Source: Alphaproteobacteria bacterium (GTDB taxonomy: Bacteria; Pseudomonadota; Alphaproteobacteria; Acetobacterales; Acetobacteraceae). Taken from it: a DNA stretch of 64,000 bases. This document shows, piece after piece, positions 34,907-43,798 of the stretch; position 1 is the stretch's first letter, and every line of letters starts with the position of its first letter. Where the stretch lies: positions 1 to 64,000 of the forward strand of contig JAFKFI010000071.1 in assembly GCA_017307285.1 (NCBI GenBank), read 5' to 3'. The notes beneath the pieces were generated by a model. It worked only from the letters and a program-made list of their open reading frames with translations. It was not told the origin of the DNA and ran no database searches. Both the position numbers and the translations under genes were made by a program.

Positions 34907-37525
34907 TCAATACAACCCGCCCATGCCGCTGTCGACCCCGCCGGCGGGGACGTTGGCGTTGCCAATATCGTCACTGCTCGCCGAAGCAGACCAGCCGCCG
35001 ACCGGGCCGGAGGCGCCGGGCGTCTGGTCGGGCTTGAACGCGTCGATCCGCGAGCCCGAGCCGGTGTCCCAGCGCGCCATCGTGACACCCGGCGGCTGTG
35101 CGAACTCGAGCACAGGGTGGTCCTTGAGTGCCGTCGTCATGTAGGCGCGCCAGATCGGCGCGGCGATCTTGCCGCCGGTTTCGCTCTCACCGAGGCTCGC
35201 CGGCGTGTCGAAGCCCATCCAGACGGCGGTGACGAGGTCGGGGGTGAAGCCGATGAACCAGGCGTCGTTGAAATCCTGCGTGGTGCCGGTCTTGCCGGCA
35301 ATCGGGCGGTTCATGCCCTTGCCGGCCTCGTAGCCGGTGCCGTGCGCCACCACCCCTTGCATCATCGTCACGATCTGGAACACGCTCTGCGGGTCGGCGA
35401 TCTCCTTGCGATCGTCGGCGAGAACCGGCGGCTGGGCGGCGTTGTCGCAAGCCTCGCAATCCCGGCCGGGCGCGCGCCAGACGACGTGACCGTCGCGGTC
35501 CTGCACGCTGTCGATGAGCGTGGGGACGACCTCCCGCCCGCCCTGGGCGAGCGAGGCGTAGGCGCCGGCCATACGCAGCACGGTGGTATCCACCGCGCCG
35601 AGGGCGGTGGGCAGCACGCGCGGCATGTTGTCGACCACATGGAAGGCGATCGCGTTCTGCGCCACCGCCTCCATGCCGACCCGCTCGGCAACCCGCACGG
35701 TGACGAGATTGAGCGACTTCTCGAGCGCGATGCGGAGCGGCACCGGGCCGCTGAAGTTCATCTCATAGTTGTTCGGCCGCCACTGGCCCGCCGCGCCCTG
35801 GTCGATCACCACCGGCGCGTCGAGGAATTTCTGGCTCGGCGAGATGCCCTGTTCGAGCGCGGTGAGATAGACGATCGGCTTGAACGAACTGCCCGGCTGG
35901 CGGATCGCCTGGGTGACGCGATTGAATTGGCTGGTCTCGAAGCTCCAGCCGCCGACCATCGCAAAGATGCGCCCAGTGGTCGGGTCGAGCGAGACGAGCG
36001 CGCCCTGCACCTGCGGGATCTGGCGCAGAATCACCCGTTCGAGCCGTGGCGCGGCCTCGGCCGAGCGGCCGGCCTTGGCGGGCTGCGGATGCGCGGCCGG
36101 CTGCTGGGCCGCAACCTCGATCATCACGACGTCGCCGGGATGGACCACATCGGTGATCCGACGAGGCGAGCCGCCGAGCCGGCCGTCATGGACCGGCCGA
36201 GCCCAGCCGAGATCGGACAACGACAAGGCGCCCGTTTTTGGTTCCGACGCGGTGTTGGGGGCGGCGCCGGCAGGACGCTCGAGCCAGCCGACCCGCGCCT
36301 CCCCTCCGGTGGCGTCGATCACCACGCCGAGCTTCCAATCCGGCAGCATCCCCGGCGGGCGGCTCACCGCGCCGAGCAGGCTCGCCCAATCGGTACGCAG
36401 GGCAGCTTGGGCCGCGTCGAGATGCGAGACCGGGCCGCGCCAGCCGCCGAGCTTGCGGTCGTAGTTCATCATCCCGTCGTGCAGCGCGCGCTCGGCGGCG
36501 AGCTGCAGGGTCGGGTTCAGGCTGGTGCGGACCATCAACCCGCCTTGCGTGGTCGTGTCCACGCCGAACCGGTCGATCAGGCGGCGGCGCACCTCCTCGG
36601 CGAACCAGTCGGCCCCTTGGATCGGCTCGGGTCGGCGGAACTGTGCTGGAATGATCGGCTGCGCCTTGGCGGTCTGGGCCTGCGCGGCGGTGATCACCCG
36701 GTTATCCACCATGCGATCGAGCACCCAATCGCGCCGCGCCTTGGCGGCATCGGGGTAGCGGAACGGATTGTAGTTATTCGGCGCTTTCGGAAGTGCGGCG
36801 AGGAACGCCGCCTCCTCGATGTTGAGCTCGTCGAGCGGCTTATTGAAATAGGCCTGTGCCGCCGCCGCGACGCCGTAGGACTGCATCCCCATGTAGATCT
36901 CGTTGAGGTACAGCTCGAGGATGCGCTCCTTGGTCAGGCTCTCCTCGATGCGCATGGCGAGGATCGCCTCCTTGATCTTGCGCGAGAGCGAGAGCTGGTT
37001 GTCCAGCAGCATGTTCTTGGCGACCTGCTGGGTGATGGTGGAGGCGCCGACCGGCCGGCGGCCCTGGCCCATCTGCATGAAATCGGTAAACGCGGCGCGG
37101 GCGATGGCGACGGGATCGACGCCGCGATGGCTCCAATAATTCTGGTCCTCGGCCGAGACGAAGGCCTGCTTCACGATCTCGGGGATCGCCGTGTAGGGCA
37201 CGAAGATGCGCCTCTCCGCGGCGAGCTCCGACATCAGCCTGGCATCGCCGGCGTAGACCCGGCTCATCACCTTGGGCTGGTAGCCGCGCAGGCCGTCCAC
37301 GTCCGGCAGATCGGAGGCGAAATGGCGGTAGGCGCCATACAGCGCCACCGCGCCGACCACGCCCACGATGAACAGGAGGCCGAGCAGAGCGCCGGCCAGC
37401 CGGGCGAGCCAGCGCAGCGGCGACTTCTTCTTGGGCGCCGGCTTGGGCTGTCGGCGGTCGCGCGAGGGGCCGCCTGGGGACGGTGGGGGCGCCAGGGGTT
37501 CGCCCGCTGTAAGGGGGCCGTTCAT
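34907..37525 (-). CDS. mrcA: Penicillin-binding protein 1A (bifunctional class A)
   Basis: Polymerises and cross-links peptidoglycan at the outer face of the inner membrane. The 872-residue protein has a proline-rich cytoplasmic tail and one span (~41-64). The GT51 glycosyltransferase domain has catalytic E126 in SAEDQNYWSHRG, then GASTITQQVAKNM and RKIKEAILAMRIE. An OB-like insert follows, then the transpeptidase domain with SSFK (GSSFKPIVYLT), SLN (EKSLNLVTV) and KTGTT (AGKTGTTQDFNDAWF). The C-terminus is a glycine/serine-rich tail. Between prfB and amiC, the standard alphaproteobacterial order. Confidence 0.96.
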   Translation of the reverse strand: MNGPLTAGEPLAPPPSPGGPSRDRRQPKPAPKKKSPLRWLARLAGALLGLLFIVGVVGAVALYGAYRHFASDLPDVDGLRGYQPKVMSRVYAGDARLMSELAAERRIFVPYTAIPEIVKQAFVSAEDQNYWSHRGVDPVAIARAAFTDFMQMGQGRRPVGASTITQQVAKNMLLDNQLSLSRKIKEAILAMRIEESLTKERILELYLNEIYMGMQSYGVAAAAQAYFNKPLDELNIEEAAFLAALPKAPNNYNPFRYPDAAKARRDWVLDRMVDNRVITAAQAQTAKAQPIIPAQFRRPEPIQGADWFAEEVRRRLIDRFGVDTTTQGGLMVRTSLNPTLQLAAERALHDGMMNYDRKLGGWRGPVSHLDAAQAALRTDWASLLGAVSRPPGMLPDWKLGVVIDATGGEARVGWLERPAGAAPNTASEPKTGALSLSDLGWARPVHDGRLGGSPRRITDVVHPGDVVMIEVAAQQPAAHPQPAKAGRSAEAAPRLERVILRQIPQVQGALVSLDPTTGRIFAMVGGWSFETSQFNRVTQAIRQPGSSFKPIVYLTALEQGISPSQKFLDAPVVIDQGAAGQWRPNNYEMNFSGPVPLRIALEKSLNLVTVRVAERVGMEAVAQNAIAFHVVDNMPRVLPTALGAVDTTVLRMAGAYASLAQGGREVVPTLIDSVQDRDGHVVWRAPGRDCEACDNAAQPPVLADDRKEIADPQSVFQIVTMMQGVVAHGTGYEAGKGMNRPIAGKTGTTQDFNDAWFIGFTPDLVTAVWMGFDTPASLGESETGGKIAAPIWRAYMTTALKDHPVLEFAQPPGVTMARWDTGSGSRIDAFKPDQTPGASGPVGGWSASASSDDIGNANVPAGGVDSGMGGLY

Positions 37526-37582
37526 TCGCTGCGGTTTACACGCTTCCTGTGCTCGGGGCAGCCCCCAAGGGGGTGATCGGGG

Positions 37583-38428
37583 CTATGCGGATTCGCCCGT
37601 GACCTTGAACGATGCCGCGAAATAGGCATCCACCGCCCGCTTCATCGCCGTCGCGACCTGCAGCCGATGCTTCGGCTTGCGCAGTGCCGCCTCGTCCTGC
37701 GGGTTGGACATGAAACCCATCTCGACCAGCACGCTCGGAATGTCGGCGGCCTTCAGCACGACGAAGCCGGCGTGACGGGAGGGGTTTTCGAGCAGGGTCA
37801 CGTCGGGCTCGAAATGGCCGACGATGCTGCGCGCCATCCGTGCCGAGCCGCGACGGGTCTCCTGACGCACCAGGCTGGCGAGGATCTGCGCCACCTCCGG
37901 CGAGGCGTCCTTGAAGGCGGGTCCGCCGAAGCGGTCGGCGCTGTTCTCGCGCTGCGCCAAGGCGGCGGTCTGCGCGTCTGAGGCGGAGTTGGAGAGCGTG
38001 TAGACGCTGGCGCCGCGCACCGAATGGTTGGACACGGCGTCGGCGTGCATCGAGACGAACAGCGCCGCCCGCCGACTCTGCGCGCGCGCCACCCGCTCGT
38101 CGAGCGGCACGAATACATCCCGCGAGCGGGTTAGCTCGACCCGGTACTTTCCGCCCGCCTCCAGCAGCCGGCGCAAATCGCTGGCCGCGGCGAGGGCGAT
38201 GTTCTTCTCGTACGTGCCGGACACGCCGATCGCGCCGGGGTCCTTACCGCCGTGGCCCGGGTCCAGCATCACGAGCGGCGCGTCCGGTTTCCGTGCCGGC
38301 TTGTGGGGATGAGCGGGTGCGTGGGTGCTGCGGGCGAGCGCCTCCTGGAACCATGCTGGCAGCAGGAAAGCGCCGGTAACGCCAGAACCAAGCAGCAGCC
38401 GCCGGCCGATCGGGACGCGCGAATCCAT
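37583..38428 (-). CDS. amiC: N-acetylmuramoyl-L-alanine amidase (AmiC type)
   Basis: Zinc amidase that cleaves the stem peptide from muramic acid, important for daughter-cell separation. The 281-residue protein has a signal sequence (RRLLLGSGVTGAFLLPAW). A twin-arginine-like start (PIGRRLLLG) suggests possible Tat export. The Amidase_3 domain shows zinc ligands in MLDPGHGGKDPG, a conserved glutamate in TYEKNIAL, HADA in SMHADAVSN, and the catalytic glutamate in LVEMGFMSN. There is no AMIN domain. ATG 38428 (MDSRVPIG) is chosen. In related genomes rne lies directly upstream, divergent; here two foreign-looking genes intervene. Confidence 0.93.
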   Translation of the reverse strand: MDSRVPIGRRLLLGSGVTGAFLLPAWFQEALARSTHAPAHPHKPARKPDAPLVMLDPGHGGKDPGAIGVSGTYEKNIALAAASDLRRLLEAGGKYRVELTRSRDVFVPLDERVARAQSRRAALFVSMHADAVSNHSVRGASVYTLSNSASDAQTAALAQRENSADRFGGPAFKDASPEVAQILASLVRQETRRGSARMARSIVGHFEPDVTLLENPSRHAGFVVLKAADIPSVLVEMGFMSNPQDEAALRKPKHRLQVATAMKRAVDAYFAASFKVTGESA

Positions 38429-38526
38429 GCCGGTCAAGCTAACACAGCGGATGCGGACTCGCACGCTTGTTGTTGATTACAGTAGGTTCATGTGGATTTG
38501 GCCGTCGTCTCAATGACGCGCGAGTA

Positions 38527-38868
38527 CTAATAGGGATAAGCGGTCACAAGCCGCGGATTGGGACTAGCTGCATCTATGAGCCAGAAGGACCGAACACATG
38601 GGTTCCGCCCGTCGGGGCTTGGGAGGCTGCACCGAACCTCGTATTTCGTGCCCCACGGATTGGTCGCGAGATCGACCACAACGTGCATACCGGGATGTGC
38701 TCTCAACGCCTCCCGCAGGCTGGCCCAACCTTGGGCCGTGAAGCCGAACGCATTGAAGAAAGCGGCTTTTCCGCCATTGTCGGGGTGATTGGGATTAAGA
38801 AGGTAATCGCGGATTTTGGAATCCGGCACCATCGCGCGGTTACCGTTCGGCAGTGGTGCTCCAGTCAT
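38527..38868 (-). CDS. DUF6883 domain protein
   Basis: A 113-residue protein of unknown function. The pattern LPNGNRAMVPDSKIRDYLLNPNHPDNGGKA..., then a GxTxxG...LREAL helix, then VRSFWLID...PRLVTAYPY, matches the DUF6883 domain. This domain often occurs beside a small DUF4926 gene, as here. Its ATG overlaps the DUF4926 stop (ATGA), so the two form one translational unit. Base composition is visibly lower in GC than the flanking amiC and rne genes, suggesting recent transfer. A toxin/antitoxin-like role is only a speculation from the paired layout. Confidence 0.72.
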   Translation of the reverse strand: MTGAPLPNGNRAMVPDSKIRDYLLNPNHPDNGGKAAFFNAFGFTAQGWASLREALRAHPGMHVVVDLATNPWGTKYEVRCSLPSPDGRNPCVRSFWLIDAASPNPRLVTAYPY

Positions 38869-39068
38869 TCCCTAATGGCGGCGGATTCCACCGTGACTAA
38901 AGCATGGAACGGCCGGACGAACTCGATTTCGTAAGCGACCTCGCCCGGGTACACATGTACAACCGTTCCTGTGGAGCCGGCCGGGAGGACACCGTGCTCG
39001 ACGGTGAGCGGCCGCGCCAAGGACACACGGCTCAATTCCGGATGTCGTTCATTCCGATCACCACTCAC
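38865..39068 (-). CDS. DUF4926 domain protein
   Basis: A 67-residue protein with the DUF4926 pattern LSRVSLARPLTVEHG, then LPAGSTGTVVHVYPGEVAYEIE..., ending in a hydrophobic strand VTVESAAIRE. The fold is probably a small SH3-like barrel. The start at GTG 39068 is supported by a strong AGGAGG five bases upstream; longer in-frame readings are possible but have no such site. The stop overlaps the DUF6883 gene (ATGA). A promoter-like sequence stands 25-55 bases upstream. Function unknown; the family is typically found in pairs with DUF6883. Confidence 0.72.
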   Translation of the reverse strand: MSGDRNERHPELSRVSLARPLTVEHGVLPAGSTGTVVHVYPGEVAYEIEFVRPFHALVTVESAAIRE

Positions 39069-39092
39069 CGGGCCCTCCTCGAGGATGGACGC

Positions 39093-39122
39093 ATGATAGG
39101 CGTTTACAATTCCCAAACACAA
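39093..39122 (-). promoter_or_regulatory. Candidate sigma-70-type promoter for the DUF4926-DUF6883 pair
   Basis: On the minus strand TTGTGT (39122-39117) and TATCAT (39098-39093) are separated by 18 bases, inside an AT-rich patch (ATTGTAAACG) that stands out from the surrounding high-GC sequence. Transcription would start near 39086, followed by AGGAGG at 39079-39074 and GTG at 39068. The spacing is consistent but no mapping data exist. Confidence 0.5.
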
Positions 39123-39704
39123 CGTCGCCCTTCTGGGCACGGTTCTGCCGAATAGAGATCCCTTGCGATCCGGCAGCCTTTGCTTCATGGTCTTGCGGCT
39201 CTGCGACGTGGTTGGCGAGGCGCGATTTGCGTGCCCTGTCCGGCGCGATCCAGGCGGTTGCACCGGCCATGTTGGCGACGGCGAGTTCGATGCTCGCCTT
39301 CAGCCCGTGATCGAGAGCCGCCCATGATCGAGGGCTGCTGGCCTGGCAAGCCCGCTCTCCGCCGCCACCGCCGTTGCTGCCGTGCTGCGCGCCGTGCGAA
39401 AGCCGGCCGCGGCGCCGGGCCCGGTTTTAAAGCCGGGCGGGAGCGACCATCTCGAATGGGGCTGCGTCCTGCCGGGACGGCCCGCCCGTATTACAGGACA
39501 CCATGACCGCCATCCCGCCCGCTTCACCCGTCCGCGATCATCCGCCTAGGGGCGGTCGTGTGGCGCTTTGGCGCGCGGGGTCAGGCCTATTTCCTGTCTG
39601 GGCGGCTCAGCCCCCCACCTCAAGCCTATTTCGCCGACCGCTGCCGCCCGCCCGATCCGGGCCTGCGACGCTGTGCCGGTCGGCGCACCGGAGTTCAGGA
39701 TTAC
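39123..39704 (+). other. Long leader region of rne without a supported gene
   Basis: This 582-base stretch between the DUF4926 promoter and the RNase E start holds no coding sequence I can support. Short open frames exist but read as arginine/proline-rich noise. A hairpin GCCCGG/CCGGGC with an AT-rich loop TTTTAAAG lies at 39419-39438. In E. coli the long rne 5' leader controls RNase E by feedback cleavage; a similar role here is possible but is inference. The CDS start has only a weak ribosome-binding site (GTTCAGGA). Confidence 0.4.
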
Positions 39705-42700
39705 ATGACCAAGCGTATGCTGATCGACGCCACGCACGCGGAAGAGACCCGCGTGGTGGTGCTGGACGGTAACCGCCTCGAGGATTTCGACGTCGAGACG
39801 TCGACCAAGCGGCAGCTCAAGGGAAACATCTATCTCGCCAAGGTCGTCCGCGTAGAACCCAGCCTGCAGGCCGCCTTCGTCGAATATGGCGGCGGCCGGC
39901 ACGGCTTTCTTGCCTTCGGCGAGATCCATCCCGACTACTACCAAATCCCCGTCGCCGACCGGCAGCGCCTGCTCGACATGCAGGCCGAGGAGGCGCGCGA
40001 AGAAGCAGAAGAGGAGGACCGCGCCGCCGCTGCTGCCGAGGCCAGGGCGGGCGCGCTCGATGGCGACGCGGCGGAAGGCGAGCCGGCGGACCGGTCGGCC
40101 GAGCCGGAGGAAGCCTCCGCGGTGCAGCCTGCCACGATCCCGAGCGAAGCCGAGGCGGATGTCGCGCCGGCCGAGAGCATCGGCTCCCAGCCCGAGTCCG
40201 AACTAGAGCCCGAGCCGGAGATAGGGTCCTCCTCGGCGCAACCGGCTTCCATTCCGCACGAGACGATCTCCGGCCCCGAGCTTGACGAAGCGGAGCTCGC
40301 CAGGACGGAGCCCGCCGAACCAGCCATTGCTGTTCCCGATGCCGACGCGGCGCCTGCCGAGACCGAATCGCCCGCGCAAGCGGAAGGCGAGCCGGTATTC
40401 GCCGTGGCCCCAACCGAGGCGGCCGCCCCCGAGCCCCAAACCGAGCCCACGCGCGAGCCGGAGCGTGTGGCGGAATCCGAGGCCAGTCCGATCGAGGCCG
40501 TTGCGACGGATGCAGAGGTTGTCGAGGTCACGGCAGAGGCCGAGAGTGACGTCGAGGAGACCGGCGAGACCCACGCCGAGCCGGCCGCGGACCTGCCGCC
40601 GCCAGAGACCGTCGGCGGCGACGGTGAGCATGGCGACGACCGGCGCGACCGCCGCATCCCGCCGCGCTTCCTGCGCAACTACAAGATCCAGGAGGTCATC
40701 AAGCGGCGCCAGATCCTGCTGGTGCAGGTGGTCAAGGAGGAGCGCGGTACGAAGGGCGCGGCGCTCACCACTTATCTCTCGCTCGCCGGCCGCTACTGCG
40801 TGCTGATGCCGAACTCGCCCCGCGGCGGCGGCATCTCGCGCAAGATCACTTCTGCGGCCGACCGGCGGCGATTGAAGGAGATCACCGCCGAGCTGGAGAT
40901 CCCGCGCGGCATGGGACTCATCGTCCGCACCGCGGGCGCCAACCGGCCGAAGCCCGAGATCAAGCGCGACTGCGAATATCTGATGCGCATGTGGGACGAC
41001 ATCCGCGAGCACACGATGCGCTCGGTGGCGCCGGCGCTGATCTACGAGGAGGCGAGCCTGATCAAGCGTGCCATCCGCGACGTCTATTCGCGCGACGTCG
41101 ACGAGGTGGACGTTGATGGCGAGGCCGGGTGGAGGGCTGCGCGCGACTTCATGCGAATGCTGATGCCGAGCCACGCGCGCAAGGTCCAGCTCTGGCGCGA
41201 GAACGGTCAGACGCTGTTCTCGCGCTTTCAGGTGGACGTGCAGCTCGATGCCATGCTGATGCCCACAGTACAGCTCCGCTCGGGCGGCTATCTCGTCATA
41301 AACCAAACCGAGGCGCTGGTCTCGATCGACGTCAATTCCGGCCGCTCCACCCGCGAGCGCGGCATCGAGGAGACGGCGCTCAAGACCAATCTGGAGGCCG
41401 CCGATGAGGTGGCACGGCAGCTGCGGCTGCGCGACCTCGCCGGGCTCATCGTGATCGACTTCATCGACATGGAGGCGAAGAAGCACAACGCGATGGTCGA
41501 GCGCCGGCTCAAGGAGGCGCTGAAGAACGACCGAGCGCGCATCCAGGTCGGTCATATCAGCCATTTCGGCCTGCTCGAGATGAGCCGCCAGCGATTGCGG
41601 CCGAGCCTCGCCGAGACCAGCTTCACGCCCTGCCCGCATTGTGGCGGCAGCGGCCATATCCGGAGCATCGAGAGCTCGGCGATCCACGTGCTGCGTCAGC
41701 TGGAGGAGGAGGGGGCTAAGCGTCGTTCCGCCGAGGTGATCTGCTACGCCGCCACGCCAATCGCGTTGTACATCCTCAACCACAAGCGTCAGCGGCTCTC
41801 CGAGATCGAGGTGCGGCATGGACTGCATGTCGCATTCGCGTCGGACGACAGCTTGGTCCCGCCGGAGATCCGTATCGACCGGGTGCGCGCCGCGAGCCCG
41901 AGCGAGCTGCCCCCCGCGATCACGCCGGACGCGCCGCTGCCGGTCCCGGTCAGCGAGGCGGAAGCGACCGAGCAGGTGGAGGAATTCGAGGCTGACGAGG
42001 ACGTCGTCGCGGAGGCCGCCCCTGAAGCAGCTCCAACCGAGGAGGCGGCGGAAGCCGGTGAGGATGGCGAGGAAGCGGAACGTCGCCATCGCCGCCGCCG
42101 CCGTCGCCGGCGGGGTGGTCGCCGGGAGGACGGCACGACACCGAATTCTGAGGACGGTGCCGAGGCGGAGCAGGCCGCCGAGCCGGCTGCTGCGGCTGGC
42201 GAGGCAGCGATGCCGGAGAACGCGATGGAGGGCGTACCCGAGCGCGCCGGAGAAGAGGCTGCTGCGGGGCAGGAGGATCAGGGCGAGGCGGCGCGCGGTC
42301 GGGGCCGCTCCCGTCGGGGCGGCCGGCGGCGGCGGCGCGATGGCGCGGAGGACGGCACCTCCCCGGTCGCGGTGCCCGGCGCGGAGCAGCCCGATCTACC
42401 CTATTCCGGGCCGACCCCCGCCAATCCGTTCGGCGGTCAGGCGTTCGATATTTTCGACCTGATCGACAATGCCGACGAGCCGATCCACCCGACCGGCGGC
42501 ACCGGCGGCGAGCCGGAATTGAGGCCGGTGCCTGAACCAGCGCCCGTTTTGGTTGCGCCAGAGCCTGCGTCGGAGCCGATCACGGCGCAGGAGCCCGTGG
42601 CGGCAGCGGTCGCCGAACCGGCCATTGCGCCGGCGCCCCCAGAGCCAGAGCCCGCGCCGGAGCCAGAGCCAGAGCCCGCGCCGGAGCCCGCCAACGACAC

Positions 42701-42788
42701 GGCTCCGGACCCGGCGCTGCAGCCGATCATCATCGGTGCAGAGGCCGAGCCCGTAATCGAAAAGAAGCGAGGCTGGTGGCGGCGTTGA
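39705..42788 (+). CDS. rne: Ribonuclease E
   Basis: Essential endoribonuclease for mRNA decay and rRNA/tRNA processing and scaffold of the degradosome. The 1027-residue protein starts MTKRMLIDATHAEETRVVVL. The S1 domain (~35-90, resuming ~315) is split by a ~220-residue Glu/Ala/Pro-rich acidic insert, a known alphaproteobacterial feature and long here. The catalytic magnesium ligands are D542 (VSIDVNSGRS) and the DFIDM motif (D585/D588). The zinc-link cysteines are C643/C646 in TPCPHCGGSG. The C-terminal third is disordered, with arginine-rich blocks (~790 and ~870) that should bind RNA and partners, then PEPEPAPEP repeats, ending KKRGWWRR. A palindromic repeat lies just after the stop. Confidence 0.96.
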   Translation: MTKRMLIDATHAEETRVVVLDGNRLEDFDVETSTKRQLKGNIYLAKVVRVEPSLQAAFVEYGGGRHGFLAFGEIHPDYYQIPVADRQRLLDMQAEEAREEAEEEDRAAAAAEARAGALDGDAAEGEPADRSAEPEEASAVQPATIPSEAEADVAPAESIGSQPESELEPEPEIGSSSAQPASIPHETISGPELDEAELARTEPAEPAIAVPDADAAPAETESPAQAEGEPVFAVAPTEAAAPEPQTEPTREPERVAESEASPIEAVATDAEVVEVTAEAESDVEETGETHAEPAADLPPPETVGGDGEHGDDRRDRRIPPRFLRNYKIQEVIKRRQILLVQVVKEERGTKGAALTTYLSLAGRYCVLMPNSPRGGGISRKITSAADRRRLKEITAELEIPRGMGLIVRTAGANRPKPEIKRDCEYLMRMWDDIREHTMRSVAPALIYEEASLIKRAIRDVYSRDVDEVDVDGEAGWRAARDFMRMLMPSHARKVQLWRENGQTLFSRFQVDVQLDAMLMPTVQLRSGGYLVINQTEALVSIDVNSGRSTRERGIEETALKTNLEAADEVARQLRLRDLAGLIVIDFIDMEAKKHNAMVERRLKEALKNDRARIQVGHISHFGLLEMSRQRLRPSLAETSFTPCPHCGGSGHIRSIESSAIHVLRQLEEEGAKRRSAEVICYAATPIALYILNHKRQRLSEIEVRHGLHVAFASDDSLVPPEIRIDRVRAASPSELPPAITPDAPLPVPVSEAEATEQVEEFEADEDVVAEAAPEAAPTEEAAEAGEDGEEAERRHRRRRRRRRGGRREDGTTPNSEDGAEAEQAAEPAAAAGEAAMPENAMEGVPERAGEEAAAGQEDQGEAARGRGRSRRGGRRRRRDGAEDGTSPVAVPGAEQPDLPYSGPTPANPFGGQAFDIFDLIDNADEPIHPTGGTGGEPELRPVPEPAPVLVAPEPASEPITAQEPVAAAVAEPAIAPAPPEPEPAPEPEPEPAPEPANDTAPDPALQPIIIGAEAEPVIEKKRGWWRR

Positions 42789-42790
42789 CG

Positions 42791-42837
42791 GAGAAGAAAA
42801 GCCCTCTCCCTTTGTGGGAGAGGGCTGGGGCGAGGGG
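42791..42837. repeat. Dispersed palindromic repeat, copy C (right half only)
   Basis: The sequence GAGAAGAAAAGCCCTCTCCC, then TTTGT, then GGGAGAGGGCTGGGGCGAGG matches the right half of copy A (14471-14514) with few changes; the left arm is missing. The stem AGCCCTCTCCC/GGGAGAGGGCT is 11 base pairs. It begins two bases after the rne stop and may serve as the 3' end of the rne mRNA. Confidence 0.8.
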
Positions 42838-42855
42838 TCGCGGTTCCGGCAAAAA

Positions 42856-43359
42856 CTACCCGACCGCCTCGTAAGGCAGCCGTCCCACGCGATCCATGTT
42901 CATGCCCTCGAGGCGGATCAGCCGCGTGGCGCCATCGCGGCGCGGGGAGTGCAGTACGCCCTCGTTGTAGAGATGCGCCATCCCGGGCTTGAGCGAGTAA
43001 TCCCTGACGTGGCGGGCCTTGCCGGGCTTGCCGTCATGGGGGCGTTCCAGGCACTCCCAGTCCGTCATGATGGTCTCGCCGGCTGCCTGCCCGTAAATCG
43101 CCCAGGTTGGGCCGTGATCGTGCGGCTTGCTGCCCTTCGCACCACGGTTCACATGCGCGAGGATGCAGAAGCCAAGCTCGGGGTCCTCGTAGAGCACCTT
43201 GCGCTCCGGCACGTCGTCGCCGAGATGCGTGGCGACGAAATCCTTGTCCTGCAACACGTCCTCCAGCAGCGCGCGAACCTTCTCGCGCCCCGCCGGGCCG
43301 GGTTCGGCGGTCAGGATGCGGTGGCAGTCGGCGGCGAAGCTGTTCAGCGTGTGTCCCAT
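42856..43359 (-). CDS. Cupin-fold protein, putative metal-dependent enzyme
   Basis: A 167-residue protein with a double-stranded beta-helix core. The metal-binding motif is PHDHGPTWAIYGQ (H80, H82), and a third histidine is H137 in NEGVLHSP. The first motif resembles cysteine/mercaptopropionate dioxygenase-like cupins, but the second-motif spacing is not diagnostic, so the reaction is unknown. ATG 43359 begins MGHTLNSFAADCHRILTAEP. The next gene upstream ends 19 bases away, so both probably form an operon of two minus-strand genes behind rne. Confidence 0.75.
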   Translation of the reverse strand: MGHTLNSFAADCHRILTAEPGPAGREKVRALLEDVLQDKDFVATHLGDDVPERKVLYEDPELGFCILAHVNRGAKGSKPHDHGPTWAIYGQAAGETIMTDWECLERPHDGKPGKARHVRDYSLKPGMAHLYNEGVLHSPRRDGATRLIRLEGMNMDRVGRLPYEAVG

Positions 43360-43378
43360 GACTGGCTCCGTTGCGGCG

Positions 43379-43798
43379 TTAGCGATACGGATAGCAGCGC
43401 GCCCGATCGAGGGCGATGCCGAAATGATCGGCGAGGGCGCGGATCGCCTCGCCATGCGCGGGATAGGGGTCGGCGTTGCCGGGGCCGACCAGGATGCAAC
43501 GGAAGCCGCGCTCCTCGCGCCCCTCGGGCGGAACCATCGCCGTCACCAGTCCGACGCCGTCCTCGTCGCGCAACGTGAGGAATAGCGGCATTTCGCGCTG
43601 TACGTGGTCCTTGAGGCCGATCTCCTGCTCGAAGAACACGGTGGAGCGCGGGCGGAAGCTCTGGGCAGCCTTCTCGCGCTCGCGGCGGAAGTACTTCTCG
43701 ACCGCGTGGCGCATCGCGGCAGATTCCGCCTCCGCTTCGCCCTCGGTTTCCAGCCGGAACCAGGTCTTGCCCCCTGGAGCGTCGCAAATGTAGCGCAT
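43379..43798 (-). CDS. Hypothetical protein, 139 aa
   Basis: I do not recognise this protein. It begins MRYICDAPGGKTWFRLETEG and is probably soluble and cytoplasmic (no signal peptide or span). It has a charged helical N-terminal half (RHAVEKYFRREREKAAQSF) and an alpha/beta C-terminal half with FLTLRDEDGVGLVTAMVPPE and CILVGPGNADPYPAHGEA. A GGAGGG site lies nine bases before ATG 43798, supporting it as a real gene. It is upstream of the cupin gene on the same strand (19-base gap) and divergent from the PQQ dehydrogenase operon, with 208 bases between. Confidence 0.7.
   Translation of the reverse strand: MRYICDAPGGKTWFRLETEGEAEAESAAMRHAVEKYFRREREKAAQSFRPRSTVFFEQEIGLKDHVQREMPLFLTLRDEDGVGLVTAMVPPEGREERGFRCILVGPGNADPYPAHGEAIRALADHFGIALDRARCYPYR

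Noticed and set aside
38865-39263. A 132-residue reading of the DUF4926 gene
   Set aside because: The GTG at 39068 has a strong AGGAGG and gives the normal domain length; the extra 65 residues cover the candidate promoter.
39180-39506. A 108-residue plus-strand frame in the rne leader
   Set aside because: Arg/Pro/Cys-rich, no ribosome-binding site, no family pattern; treated as leader RNA.
40203-42089. A 628-codon minus-strand frame opposite rne
   Set aside because: Shadow of the RNase E frame; contains no recognisable domain.
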